From the NCBI RefSeq assembly GCF_007829955.1, contig NZ_VIWX01000003.1, positions 496,001-560,000 on the forward strand: a DNA stretch of 64,000 nucleotides, read 5' to 3'. Source of the stretch: Saccharopolyspora dendranthemae (GTDB lineage: Bacteria; Actinomycetota; Actinomycetes; Mycobacteriales; Pseudonocardiaceae). Position numbers and translations under genes: made by a program. Positions 35,551-43,804 of the stretch are shown here, piece after piece. The notes below the pieces were generated by a model. That model saw only the letters and a list, made by a program, of their open reading frames with translations. It made no database searches and was not told the DNA's origin. How positions within the stretch are numbered: position 1 is the stretch's first letter; the number at the start of each line of letters is the position of its first letter.

Positions 35551-36390
35551 TCAGGCGCCGGACGGGTTCTCGATCGGCACGCCGATCAGCGAGCCGTACT
35601 CGGTCCAGGAGCCGTCGTAGTTCTTGACGTTCTTGTTGCCCAGCAGCTCGCGCAGCACGAACCAGGTGTGCGAGGAGCGCTCGCCGATGCGGCAGTAGGC
35701 GATGGTGTCCTTGCCGGTGTCCAGCCCGGCTTCGCCGTAGATTTCCTTGAGCTCCTCGTCGGAGCGGAAGGTGCCGTCCTCGTTCGCGGCCTTGCTCCAC
35801 GGCACGTTGATCGCGCTGGGGATGTGGCCACCGCGCTGCGCGGCTTCCTGCGGCAGGTGCGCCGGCGCCAGCAGCTTGCCCGAGAACTCGTCGGGGGACC
35901 GCACGTCGACCAGGTTCTTCGTGCCGATGGCGTCCACGACCTCGTCCCGGAAGGCGCGGATCGAGGTGTCCGGCTCCTGGGCCTTGTAGGTGGTGGCGGC
36001 CTTGTTCGGCTCGTCCTTGGTCAGCTCGCGACCGTCGAGCTCCCACTTCTTGCGGCCGCCGTCGACCAGCTTGACGTCACCGTGCCCGTAGAGTTTGAAG
36101 TACCAGTAGGCGTAGGCGGCGAACCAGTTGTTGTTGCCGCCGTAGAGCACGACGGTGTCGTCGTTGCCGATGCCCTTGGCCGACAGCAGCTTCTCGAAGC
36201 CCTCGCGGTCGACGAAGTCACGGCGGACCTGGTCCTGGAGGTCGTGCTTCCAGTCCAGCTTGATGGCGCCCGGGATGTGGCCGCCGTCGTAAGCGGTGGT
36301 GTCCTCGTCCACCTCGGCGAACACCACTCCGGGGGTGTTCAGGTTCTCTTCGGCCCACTCGGTGGAGACCAGGACCTCTGCGCGGCTCAT
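35551..36390 (-). CDS. cysA2: Thiosulfate sulfurtransferase (tandem rhodanese)
   Basis: A 279-residue two-domain rhodanese. The C-terminal domain holds the active-site loop AYCRIGERSSHTW with persulfide-forming Cys233; the N-terminal domain lacks the Cys (LYGGNNNW), as is usual. It transfers sulfur from thiosulfate or a related donor. ATG at 36390 follows GAAGGAG. Upstream is DUF4395, downstream the SseC2-like gene, forming a three-gene sulfur unit likely controlled by the leader peptide at 36997-37062. Confidence 0.93.
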   Translation of the reverse strand: MSRAEVLVSTEWAEENLNTPGVVFAEVDEDTTAYDGGHIPGAIKLDWKHDLQDQVRRDFVDREGFEKLLSAKGIGNDDTVVLYGGNNNWFAAYAYWYFKLYGHGDVKLVDGGRKKWELDGRELTKDEPNKAATTYKAQEPDTSIRAFRDEVVDAIGTKNLVDVRSPDEFSGKLLAPAHLPQEAAQRGGHIPSAINVPWSKAANEDGTFRSDEELKEIYGEAGLDTGKDTIAYCRIGERSSHTWFVLRELLGNKNVKNYDGSWTEYGSLIGVPIENPSGA

Positions 36391-36422
36391 CGAGCGACTC
36401 CTTCGTTGATCTTCGAAACGGG

Positions 36423-36866
36423 TCAGTCTGTCGTGGACGCCCCGGCCGGCGCGAACCGGCGGAGCACCAGGTACATCTGGCAGCCGAGGCAGTAGCCGAA
36501 CACCGCGTTGAGCAGTGCCGCTACCAGGGCTAAGGCGTTCGCCACGACGCCGAGAGCGGTCAGGTCCGCCGCGTAGCCGATCGTGGCCACGAGGGTGAAG
36601 ACGAAGCCGACTCCCTGCGAGAAGCGAACGGGTGCGGGGTCTTCGCGCTCTTCCGGTGCGATCGGCGCCAGCTTGGGCTGCACGGTGCTCCGGTACAGCG
36701 CGCCCCACGGGTTGAGCTGCATTCCGATGAACGCGCACAGACCGAACAGAACCATCTGGGCCGCCAAGACACGCCAGCTCGTGGTGACCAGGCCGAGCGC
36801 GAGGATCACGCTGGTGATCGCCGCCGTGAACCTGACCCCACGTGGATCGAGCGTCGTGACTGACAT
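36423..36866 (-). CDS. DUF4395 membrane protein
   Basis: 147 residues with four hydrophobic segments, beginning DPRGVRFTAAITSVILAL. Conserved DUF4395 features are the GMQLNPWGALYRS segment and a C-terminal CxxC (FGYCLGCQMYLVL). The CxxC and the link to sulfurtransferase and thioredoxin genes suggest thiol or sulfur handling in the membrane (inference). ATG at 36866 has AGGAGG nine bases upstream. It heads the operon. Confidence 0.87.
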   Translation of the reverse strand: MSVTTLDPRGVRFTAAITSVILALGLVTTSWRVLAAQMVLFGLCAFIGMQLNPWGALYRSTVQPKLAPIAPEEREDPAPVRFSQGVGFVFTLVATIGYAADLTALGVVANALALVAALLNAVFGYCLGCQMYLVLRRFAPAGASTTD

Positions 36867-36996
36867 CTGGGAAGGCCTCCTGACGATGTGGACTGGGTCT
36901 GCCGAGTCCGTCAGGCGGTGGGGCGCGCGCCGGCGAAGGTCATGAGGGCATGACGAGGCCGTGCTGTGAGCGCGTACTACCGCCCGGTCAGTGCCT

Positions 36997-37062
36997 TCAA
37001 CACAGGCTGCTACCCACGCGGCAGAGATCAACCGCGCGCCTTCGGGTCAGCAGTACATGCAC
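36997..37062 (-). CDS. Cys-containing leader peptide upstream of the sulfur operon
   Basis: A 21-codon frame, GTG at 37062, ending 130 bases before the DUF4395 start. Its sequence includes LLTRRRAVDLCRVGSSLC then stop, which matches from memory the (L)TRR-x-VDLCR...C pattern of short leader peptides ahead of actinobacterial sulfur-assimilation genes. Two Cys codons (TGC and the final TGT) would stall ribosomes when cysteine is short. The start lacks a good ribosome site, so the exact N-terminus is uncertain. Between it and the operon lies a small hairpin (GTCATG/CATGAC, 36939-36954). Confidence 0.7.
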   Translation of the reverse strand: MHVLLTRRRAVDLCRVGSSLC

Positions 37063-37157
37063 GCCTGGGAGGTTACCCGGACCGACCGATCGCCGGGAAG
37101 AATGTTCACACAGTGGGACGGCGTGTGATGGGCAACTGCTCGCCCGGCGCAGTCGCC

Positions 37158-37595
37158 TCACAGGTGGGTCTGGATGGCTTCCGCGAGCGCCTGCGGGCGC
37201 GGGACGCCCCCGACGCGGAAGAGCTCGCGGCCCGCGCGGTCCAGGACCAGCGTCGTCGGGGTGCTGTGGACGCGCAGCGGCGTCGACCACTCGGGGTGGT
37301 CGGTGAGGTCGACCTCCACGTGGCGGACGTCGCCGGTCTTGCCCGCGAAGTCGGCGAGCAGGATCCGAGCGTGCCTGCACGGCTGGCAGAACGTGGTCGA
37401 CAGCTGCAGCAACGTCACCTTCGCGTCCGGTTCCGGGGCGTCGGCGAGCCGCTGCCTGAGACCGTCCGGGAAGTGGTCGGTCACGATCTCCTCACCTCCT
37501 CCTTCGCGCACCTTGCCCTGCCTCGCCTGCCACACCAGGCCCAGCACCAGCGCCACCGGCACGGCGATCAGCAGCGCGATCACACCCGGGCTCAT
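37158..37595 (-). CDS. Membrane-anchored thioredoxin-like protein (ThiX-like)
   Basis: 145 residues: an N-terminal membrane anchor (VIALLIAVPVALVLGLVW) and a thioredoxin fold facing outward or inward with redox pair Cys70/Cys73 (TTFCQPCRHA) and the cis-Pro segment VHSTPTTLVLD. It corresponds by position to ThiX (Rv0816c). ATG at 37595 overlaps the stop of the lmeA-like gene in ATGA, so it is translationally coupled to it. Confidence 0.88.
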   Translation of the reverse strand: MSPGVIALLIAVPVALVLGLVWQARQGKVREGGGEEIVTDHFPDGLRQRLADAPEPDAKVTLLQLSTTFCQPCRHARILLADFAGKTGDVRHVEVDLTDHPEWSTPLRVHSTPTTLVLDRAGRELFRVGGVPRPQALAEAIQTHL

Positions 37596-38395
37596 CCCGT
37601 GGTCACCCCGTTGCCGCTGATCGTCACGTTCTCGGCGGTGCCCTCGACGACCAGCGCGCCGCGCTCGGCGCGCACCGCCGTGGGCTGCACCTCGAAGGGC
37701 AGCATCCCCGGGTCGAGGGTGGTGTTGAACTGCTTGAGCACCGACTGCTCGAAGATGGGCGGCAGGTCGATCGGGCCCAGCGCGCTGTTGTTCAGCTCCA
37801 GCTCGCGCGGCTCGATCTCCATCTTGCCGTTGACCAGCGACAGCACCGCGATCACGCGGACCTTGTTCTCCGAGCCCGCGATGTTGACCGTGCCGTCGAG
37901 CTGCACCGGTGCGCGCTGGTCGTCGCCGCCCTCGGCCAGCCGCTTGTCGGACTCGCTGATGTTGCCGTCGTCGTCGGCGAGGGCGTTCGGGGCGGCAGGC
38001 TCGATCGTGAGGTCCTGGATGCCGATCAGCCGGGCCACGTCGGAGGCCTTCAGCTTCACCCGGCCGACCAGCTGATCGACCGTCAGCTCCTGGGCCGTTC
38101 CCGCGATGACCTGCGAGGTCGCGACCTTCGCGCCGTGCAGGTCGGCTTCGATGTCCACCTCGTTGAACGGCTCGACCGGCACCGAGTTCGCCACCAGCTG
38201 CACGTCGCGGTAGTTGCCCGCGGCGGCCTGGGTCAGGAACGGGAACCCGTTGATCGAGACTTCGGGCTGCTCCGGCAGCTTGAGCTGCTGGGCGACCTTC
38301 TTCGACACCTGGTACTCGGCGAACGCGGCCGAGCCGAAGTCGGCGGCGACCAGGAGGCCGATGACGATGACGAGGGTGATCGCGAGCTTCTTCAC
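37592..38395 (-). CDS. lmeA: DUF2993 protein, LmeA-like
   Basis: 267 residues with an uncleaved or cleaved N-terminal hydrophobic segment (KKLAITLVIVIGLLVAADFG) and a DUF2993 domain (KVAQQLKLPEQPEVSINGFPF). The mycobacterial counterpart at this locus (Rv0817c, LmeA) is needed for lipomannan elongation and binds phospholipid; the same role here is inferred. GTG at 38395 overlaps the upstream hydrolase stop in GTGA. Confidence 0.85.
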   Translation of the reverse strand: MKKLAITLVIVIGLLVAADFGSAAFAEYQVSKKVAQQLKLPEQPEVSINGFPFLTQAAAGNYRDVQLVANSVPVEPFNEVDIEADLHGAKVATSQVIAGTAQELTVDQLVGRVKLKASDVARLIGIQDLTIEPAAPNALADDDGNISESDKRLAEGGDDQRAPVQLDGTVNIAGSENKVRVIAVLSLVNGKMEIEPRELELNNSALGPIDLPPIFEQSVLKQFNTTLDPGMLPFEVQPTAVRAERGALVVEGTAENVTISGNGVTTG

Positions 38396-39258
38396 TCCGA
38401 GCGGTCCGTTCTGTCGGGGCGCCGGGGGCCCGACCGGGCCCGATCGGGTGGCCCCACTGTATCGAGAGCCCAGGCCGCGATCCTGTCCACCAGCCCCGGA
38501 GTGGTGGAGCTCTCCGCGTGTCGCATGCCCTCGACCAGCCAGAACTCGCCTCCTCCCGCCTCGCTGAGGGCGAGCGCGTCGCTCGGTGGGAAGTAGTGAT
38601 CCTCCGCACCGTGGACGATCAGCTGCGGCACGTCGATGCGGGTGGCGAGTTCGATCGGGGAGATCGGGACGCGGGGCCACCGACCCGCCAGCCGCACGCC
38701 CAGCAGGCGTGCGCTCAGCCGGCCGTGGGGTTGTTCGAGCAGCCAGTGCACCCTGCGCATCGCGGGTGTGTCGCGCACGAACCAGCGGGCCGGACTGCTC
38801 ACCGAGATCACGGCGTCCGGTGGCGTCCCCAGCGCGGCCTGCCGCAGCACGACAGAGCCGCCCAGCGAGAACCCGACGGTGACCACCTGCGCGCACCCGA
38901 GCGCGCGCAGGTGCGCGACGGCGACGTCGATGTCCATCGCCTCGTTCGGCCCGACGGTGGTCCGGCCGCCGGAGCGGCCGTGGCCGCGGAAGTCCGTCGC
39001 CAGCACCGGTCCGTGCGCGGACAGCCGTTCCAGGACCTCGCGCACGGCGGGTTTGCGGATGTGCTGGGTGAAGCCGTGCCCCACCACGAAACCGAGGGGC
39101 GCGGGCAGTCCCGGGCCGGGGTGCAGAACGCCGCGGAGCCGCGTCCCGTCTTCTGCGCGCAACGTGACGGAACGGTCCCGAAACACTCCGGAAACACGGC
39201 GTCCCGCTCCGTTCACAAATGTGACGCCCTCGGTTGGACCTGGGTTTTTCCACCGCAT
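38392..39258 (-). CDS. Alpha/beta hydrolase
   Basis: 288 residues with the nucleophile elbow VGFSLGGSV (Ser), oxyanion region VGHGFTQHI and late Asp/His (HGAEDHYFPP, EGMRHAES). It resembles lysophospholipase/peroxidase-type esterases; substrate unknown. ATG at 39258 has AGGAG nine bases upstream. It heads a coupled operon hydrolase-lmeA-thiX and is divergent from glnR, with 100 bases between starts. Confidence 0.85.
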   Translation of the reverse strand: MRWKNPGPTEGVTFVNGAGRRVSGVFRDRSVTLRAEDGTRLRGVLHPGPGLPAPLGFVVGHGFTQHIRKPAVREVLERLSAHGPVLATDFRGHGRSGGRTTVGPNEAMDIDVAVAHLRALGCAQVVTVGFSLGGSVVLRQAALGTPPDAVISVSSPARWFVRDTPAMRRVHWLLEQPHGRLSARLLGVRLAGRWPRVPISPIELATRIDVPQLIVHGAEDHYFPPSDALALSEAGGGEFWLVEGMRHAESSTTPGLVDRIAAWALDTVGPPDRARSGPRRPDRTDRSE

Positions 39259-39358
39259 GTCGGTTATTCTCCTTGGCATCCACAGGCAACGACGCCGAGT
39301 CATCGGACGACCACGTCCATGACCGCCGGTCGTTCTCGCCTGGAGATGGAGGCCCCCC

Positions 39359-40144
39359 ATGAGCTCCGAATTGCTCCTGCTGACCAGCGAATCGGACTGC
39401 GATGCGGTCCTGCCCTCGCTGGCACTGCTGCCCCACCGCGTCCGGGTCCTGCCCGCCGATCCCGGCGCCATCCTGTCCGGCGGTGCCCACGACGTCGTGA
39501 TCGTCGACGCCCGCTCCGACCTCGCCGGTGCGCGAGACCTGTGCCGCCTGCTGGCCGCCGGTGACGCCCCGGTGATCGCCCTGGTCAACGAGGGCGGTCT
39601 GGTGACCGTCAACGCCGAGTGGGGCGTCGACGACATCCTGCTCCCGGCCACCGGTCCGGCCGAGGTCGACGCCCGGCTGCGCTTGCTCGTCGCCCGCCAC
39701 AACAACGCCTCCGCCGGTGGCGAGGGCTTGCTGAGCGTCGGTGACCTGGTCATCGAGGAAGCCACCTACACCGCGCGGCTTCGCGGCCGCGCTCTCGAAC
39801 TGACCTACAAGGAGTTCGAGCTGCTGAAGTACCTCGCCGGGCACGAGGGCCGCGTGTTCACGCGCGCTCAGCTGCTGCAGGAGGTCTGGGGCTACGACTT
39901 CTTCGGCGGCACCCGGACCGTGGACGTGCACGTCCGGCGGCTGCGCGCCAAGCTCGGCCCCGAGCACGACTCGATGATCGGCACCGTGCGCAACGTGGGC
40001 TACAAGTTCGTCCGCCCGAACCGCGGTGGCGCCGCGACGCCGCCCTCCCCGCTCGCGGCCGAGGTCGCCGCAGACGCAGCGGCCGCCGAGTCCGCAGCGA
40101 CGGAGTCCCCCGAAACCCCAGCAGACTTCCGCATCAACGCCTGA
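39359..40144 (+). CDS. glnR: Nitrogen regulator GlnR (OmpR-family, atypical receiver)
   Basis: 261 residues: receiver domain (~1-115, with Asp50 in DVVIVDAR but lacking the usual acidic pocket and Lys) and C-terminal winged helix (TYKEFELLKYLAGHEGRVF, GTRTVDVHVRRLRAKLG). SSELLLLTSESDCDAVLPSL closely matches known GlnR N-termini. It controls glutamine synthetase, ammonium transport and nitrite reduction in actinomycetes and can interact with PhoP regulation; the phosphate genes lie just downstream. The Ala/Pro-rich C-terminal tail of ~30 residues is extra. No cognate kinase is adjacent, as usual for GlnR. Confidence 0.93.
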   Translation: MSSELLLLTSESDCDAVLPSLALLPHRVRVLPADPGAILSGGAHDVVIVDARSDLAGARDLCRLLAAGDAPVIALVNEGGLVTVNAEWGVDDILLPATGPAEVDARLRLLVARHNNASAGGEGLLSVGDLVIEEATYTARLRGRALELTYKEFELLKYLAGHEGRVFTRAQLLQEVWGYDFFGGTRTVDVHVRRLRAKLGPEHDSMIGTVRNVGYKFVRPNRGGAATPPSPLAAEVAADAAAAESAATESPETPADFRINA

Positions 40145-40216
40145 CCACAACACCGCATTACTGCCTGACCGCGACACCGCATCACCGCGGGTCCGGCGGA
40201 GCGGTTGCGGGAGCAG

Positions 40217-40284
40217 CCCAGTTTTAGTCATAACCGAGCCATGATCATGCCCGAAATGTCGGCTCAGTTATGACTAAAACTGGG
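40217..40284. repeat. 68-bp palindromic repeat family, copy C
   Basis: Arms CCCAGTTTTAGTCATAAC and GTTATGACTAAAACTGGG around a spacer with CATGCCCGAAATGTCGG. It has the same length and orientation as copy B. It lies 72 bases after the glnR stop. Relative to copy A the arm bases CC change to AT together with their partners, so pairing is kept. Confidence 0.9.
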
Positions 40285-40324
40285 ACCTCCCGCTCCCCGC
40301 AGCGCTGGGAGAGGTCTCCGGCGG

Positions 40325-40352
40325 AGCCCCCGGTCGTTCTCGGCCGGGGGCT
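40325..40352 (+). terminator. Hairpin directly upstream of mshD
   Basis: AGCCCCCGG (40325-40333) pairs with CCGGGGGCT (40344-40352) around a 10-base loop, 13 bases before the mshD ATG. As a terminator it would end glnR transcripts; as an attenuator it could limit read-through into mshD. Confidence 0.6.
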
Positions 40353-40365
40353 TCGTCGTGCGCGC

Positions 40366-41337
40366 ATGGGTAGGGTCGTGGACGTGCAGCTGACTTGGCG
40401 CAACGGACTGAACGACAGCGAGACGGCCGAAGTGATGGCCCTGCTCGACGAGACGGAGAAGGCCGACGGTGTCGCCCCGGTCGGTGAGCACGTGATCTTG
40501 CGGCTCAAGGCCCACCGCGACGTCGTCCACCAGATCGAGCCGGTGCAGGCAGACGTCCGCTCCGAGCACTTCATCGTCCGCGACTCGGGCGGAGCGCTCG
40601 CCGGTTATGCGCACCTGGACACCGAGCACGAGTCCGCGGCGGGCCAGCTGGTCGCCGAACTCGCCGTTCACCCGGAGCACCGCCGCCTCGGCGCGGGCAC
40701 CCGGCTCGTCGAAGCACTGCTGGAGCGCGCCGAGCTGGGAACCGACCCGAGCTCCGACACCGGCAGGCTGCGGATCTGGTCGCACGGCGAGCACCCGGGC
40801 GCGCTGCGGCTGTCCGAGCGCTACGGCTTCCAGCGCCCCCGCGAGCTGTGGCGGATGGGTCGTGAGCTGACCGGGGCCGAGCTGCCGGAGGCGCAGCCGC
40901 CCGAGGGGGTCGCGCTCCGCACCTTCCGGCCGGGCGAGGACGAGGCAGAGGTCGTGCGGGTCAACCACCGCGCGTTCGTCTGGCACCCCGAGCAGGGCGA
41001 CATGACCGATCAGGACGTGCGGGCCAAGGAGCAGGAGGACTGGTTCGACCCGGAGGGCTTCTTCCTGGCGGTGGACGGGTCGGGCACGTTGCTGGGCTTC
41101 CACTGGACGAAGGTGCACCCCGACGGCACGGGCGAGGTCTACGTGGTCGGCGTCGATCCGCACGCGCAGGGCGGTGGCCTGGGAAGGTCACTGACGGTGG
41201 TCGGTCTGCGTCACCTTCGGGATACCGGGCGTAGTCGCGTGATCCTCTACGTCGAGGCCGACAACGTCCCCGCTGTGAAGGTCTACCAGCGGTTGGGCTT
41301 CGCGAAGCTGGACAGCGACGTTCAATTCGGGCGCTGA
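40366..41337 (+). CDS. mshD: Mycothiol synthase
   Basis: 323 residues with two GNAT acetyltransferase domains (N-terminal ~50-150, AGQLVAELAVHPEHRRLGAG; C-terminal ~190-320, VVGVDPHAQGGGLGRSLT), the MshD layout. It acetylates Cys-GlcN-inositol with acetyl-CoA to complete mycothiol, the actinobacterial low-molecular-weight thiol. ATG at 40366 has no clear ribosome site; GTG at 40384 (VQLTWRNGLND), eight bases after TAGGG, may be the true start. An earlier in-frame ATG falls inside repeat copy C and is rejected. Confidence 0.92.
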   Translation: MGRVVDVQLTWRNGLNDSETAEVMALLDETEKADGVAPVGEHVILRLKAHRDVVHQIEPVQADVRSEHFIVRDSGGALAGYAHLDTEHESAAGQLVAELAVHPEHRRLGAGTRLVEALLERAELGTDPSSDTGRLRIWSHGEHPGALRLSERYGFQRPRELWRMGRELTGAELPEAQPPEGVALRTFRPGEDEAEVVRVNHRAFVWHPEQGDMTDQDVRAKEQEDWFDPEGFFLAVDGSGTLLGFHWTKVHPDGTGEVYVVGVDPHAQGGGLGRSLTVVGLRHLRDTGRSRVILYVEADNVPAVKVYQRLGFAKLDSDVQFGR

Positions 41338-41425
41338 CCCGAGAACGCTCTGAGTCACGGCAGGACCGGAAGATCCGCATCCCTCTCAGCCATTGGTGTG
41401 TGGCCCTGCTTACTTAGCGTGCCTT

Positions 41426-41447
41426 GTTCACTTCGCGTTCACTTGAA
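41426..41447 (+). promoter_or_regulatory. PHO box upstream of pstS
   Basis: Two 11-base direct repeats, GTTCACTTCGC and GTTCACTTGAA, match the Streptomyces PhoP consensus GTTCACC spaced by 11. They lie 110 bases before the pstS start. This predicts PhoR-PhoP induction of pstSCAB in low phosphate. Confidence 0.85.
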
Positions 41448-41557
41448 TGGCGAGGAGCGTCCACCCACGCTGCTTAGCGTCTGTCCCAGCGGCAAGAAGC
41501 ACGGGCCTGCGCGGCTCAGCCGCGCCCCGCAAGTGTCCCCTTGGGTGGAGGAACGAA

Positions 41558-42673
41558 GTGAGAATCAAGCGGCACAGTGCTGCGTTGGCCGTCTTCGCCG
41601 CGGGCGCGCTCGTGCTCGCCGGCTGCGGCTCGGACCAGAACGTCCCGCAGGGCGGCGGCAACCCGGCTCTCGACGGCCTGCAGGTCGAGTGCGGGACCAA
41701 GCCGATCTCCGGTGAGGGCTCCTCGGCGCAGAAGAACGCGGTCGACGTGTTCGCCCGGGACTACGGCCTCAAGTGCCCGGAGCAGACCGTCAACTACACC
41801 AAGTCCGGTTCCGGCAAGGGCGTTGCCGCCTTCACCGCCGGCCAGATCGACTTCGGTGGCTCCGACTCCCCGCTGAAGGAGGAGAAGGGCGAGGTCGCCA
41901 AGGCCGCCGAGCGCTGCCAGGGCAACCCGGCCTGGAACCTGCCGATGGTGTTCGGCCCGGTCGCGATGTCCTACAACATCCCCGGCGTCTCCGACTTGAC
42001 CCTCAACCCCGACGTGATCAGCAAGATCTTCAAGGGCGAGATCAAGAAGTGGGACGACCCGGCGGTCAAGGCGCTGAACCCCGGTGCTCAGCTGCCGTCG
42101 ATCGAGATCGTCCCGTTCTTCCGCTCGGACGAGTCCGGCACCACCGAGAACTTCCAGAAGTACCTCAAGACCGCCACCGGTGGCGCGTTCTCCGGTGAGG
42201 GCAAGACCTTCCAGGGCGGCCCGGGCGTCGGCCAGGGCCGTGACGGCTCCGACCAGGTCGCGCAGTCGGTCAAGGCCACCGAGGGCGGCTTCACCTACGT
42301 CGAGTGGTCCTTCCCGAAGAACCTCGGCCTGGGCATCGCCAAGATCGACAGCGGTGCGGGCCCGGTGGAGCTCAACACCGCCAACGTCGGCAAGGCCATC
42401 GAGGGCGCCAAGATCGAGGGCCAGGGGCACGACCTGCGCGTCGACCTCAAGTCGATCTACGGCAACAAGGACGCGGGCGTCTACCCGATCGTGCTGAACA
42501 CCTACGAGATCGTCTGCTCGAAGGGCTACGACCCGGAGACGGCCAAGGCGGTCAAGGCGTTCCTGAAGGTCGCCGCCAACGCCAACCCGGAGCAGCTGGA
42601 GAAGTCCGGCTACGTCCAGCTCCCCGAAGGCTTCAAGACCAAGGTCTTGGACGCCGTCAACGCCATCTCGTGA
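41558..42673 (+). CDS. pstS: Phosphate-binding lipoprotein PstS
   Basis: 371 residues; signal peptide with lipobox LVLAGCGS, so it is lipid-anchored outside the membrane. The PBP-like fold shows phosphate-contacting motifs ISGEGSSAQ, YTKSGSGKG, DFGGSDSPL and FFRSDESGTTENFQKYL. GTG at 41558 follows GGAGG; an upstream in-frame ATG near the PHO box is rejected. First gene of pstSCAB. Confidence 0.96.
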   Translation: MRIKRHSAALAVFAAGALVLAGCGSDQNVPQGGGNPALDGLQVECGTKPISGEGSSAQKNAVDVFARDYGLKCPEQTVNYTKSGSGKGVAAFTAGQIDFGGSDSPLKEEKGEVAKAAERCQGNPAWNLPMVFGPVAMSYNIPGVSDLTLNPDVISKIFKGEIKKWDDPAVKALNPGAQLPSIEIVPFFRSDESGTTENFQKYLKTATGGAFSGEGKTFQGGPGVGQGRDGSDQVAQSVKATEGGFTYVEWSFPKNLGLGIAKIDSGAGPVELNTANVGKAIEGAKIEGQGHDLRVDLKSIYGNKDAGVYPIVLNTYEIVCSKGYDPETAKAVKAFLKVAANANPEQLEKSGYVQLPEGFKTKVLDAVNAIS

Positions 42674-42745
42674 GAGTGACCGGGCCCGCCCTCACCTCGG
42701 GCGGGCCCCTGGTCCAACGGACAAGATGAGAGGCTGCAAACAGCA

Positions 42746-43804
42746 GTGACCGACTCAACGAGAGCCGTTACGCGCCCCGCGGACACCACCGGTGCCCGGC
42801 GGGGCTCTTCGGCGCCCAGTTCCGGACCGGAGGCTCCCATTTCCGCTCCACAGACGTCAGCGGGCAAGCGCTCCCGCGTCGGCGACAAGGTGTTCTCCTC
42901 GCTCGCCACCGCGTCCGGGGCCTTCGTGGTGGCGGTGATCGCCGCGATCGCGATCTTCCTGCTCATCCGGGCCGTCCCCGCCCTCCAGGTGAACCAGGTG
43001 AACTTCCTGTTCAGCCGGGAGTGGGACACCAAGGACCCGAACAACATGAGCTTCGGGATCTTCGACCTCGCGTGGATCACCGTGGCCAGCTCCGTGGTCG
43101 CGCTGGTGATCGCGATGCCGCTGTCCGGCGGGATCGCCCTGTTCCTCACGCGCTACGCGCCGAAGACCCTCGCCCGCCCCTTCGCCTACATCGTCGACCT
43201 GCTGGCCGCCGTGCCCTCGGTCGTGTACGGCCTGTGGGGTTTCCTGGTCCTCGGACCGTTCCTCAAGCCCGTGTCGAACTGGCTGAACGGGACGCTGGGC
43301 TGGATCCCGATCTTCGGCCAGGGCAACATCTCCCAGGTCGACTCCGGCGCGAACGTGTTCACCGCCGGGATCGTGCTAGCGGTGATGATCATCCCGACGA
43401 TCACCGGTGTGACCCGCGAGGTCTTCGCCCGCACCCCGGACTCCCAGATCGAGGGCGCGCTGGCGCTCGGCGCCACCCGCTGGGAAGTCATCAAGACCAC
43501 CGTGTGGCCCTTCGGCCGCAACGGCTTCGTGGGCGGCTCGATGCTCGGCCTCGGCCGTGCGCTCGGCGAGACGATGGCGCTGACCATCATCCTGAGCTGG
43601 ACCGCCGCACCGCCCGGGTACAGCATCTTCGACAGCGGAGCGACCTTCGCCTCCAAGATCGCCCTCGGGTCCGCGGAGTTCAACAACAACCTGCAGGTCG
43701 GGGCCTACATCTCGGCCGGTCTGGTGCTGTTCATCATCACCTTCGCAGTGAACGCGATCGCGCGCTGGGTCGAGAGTGCGGCCGGCGCTAAGGGGAAGTC
43801 ATGA
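42746..43804 (+). CDS. pstC: Phosphate ABC transporter permease PstC
   Basis: 352 residues. A Ser/Pro-rich cytoplasmic N-terminus (~45 residues) precedes six predicted membrane helices and the ABC coupling motif EGALALGATRWEVIKTTVWP. It forms the membrane channel with PstA. GTG at 42746. Its stop overlaps pstA in ATGA. Confidence 0.95.
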   Translation: MTDSTRAVTRPADTTGARRGSSAPSSGPEAPISAPQTSAGKRSRVGDKVFSSLATASGAFVVAVIAAIAIFLLIRAVPALQVNQVNFLFSREWDTKDPNNMSFGIFDLAWITVASSVVALVIAMPLSGGIALFLTRYAPKTLARPFAYIVDLLAAVPSVVYGLWGFLVLGPFLKPVSNWLNGTLGWIPIFGQGNISQVDSGANVFTAGIVLAVMIIPTITGVTREVFARTPDSQIEGALALGATRWEVIKTTVWPFGRNGFVGGSMLGLGRALGETMALTIILSWTAAPPGYSIFDSGATFASKIALGSAEFNNNLQVGAYISAGLVLFIITFAVNAIARWVESAAGAKGKS

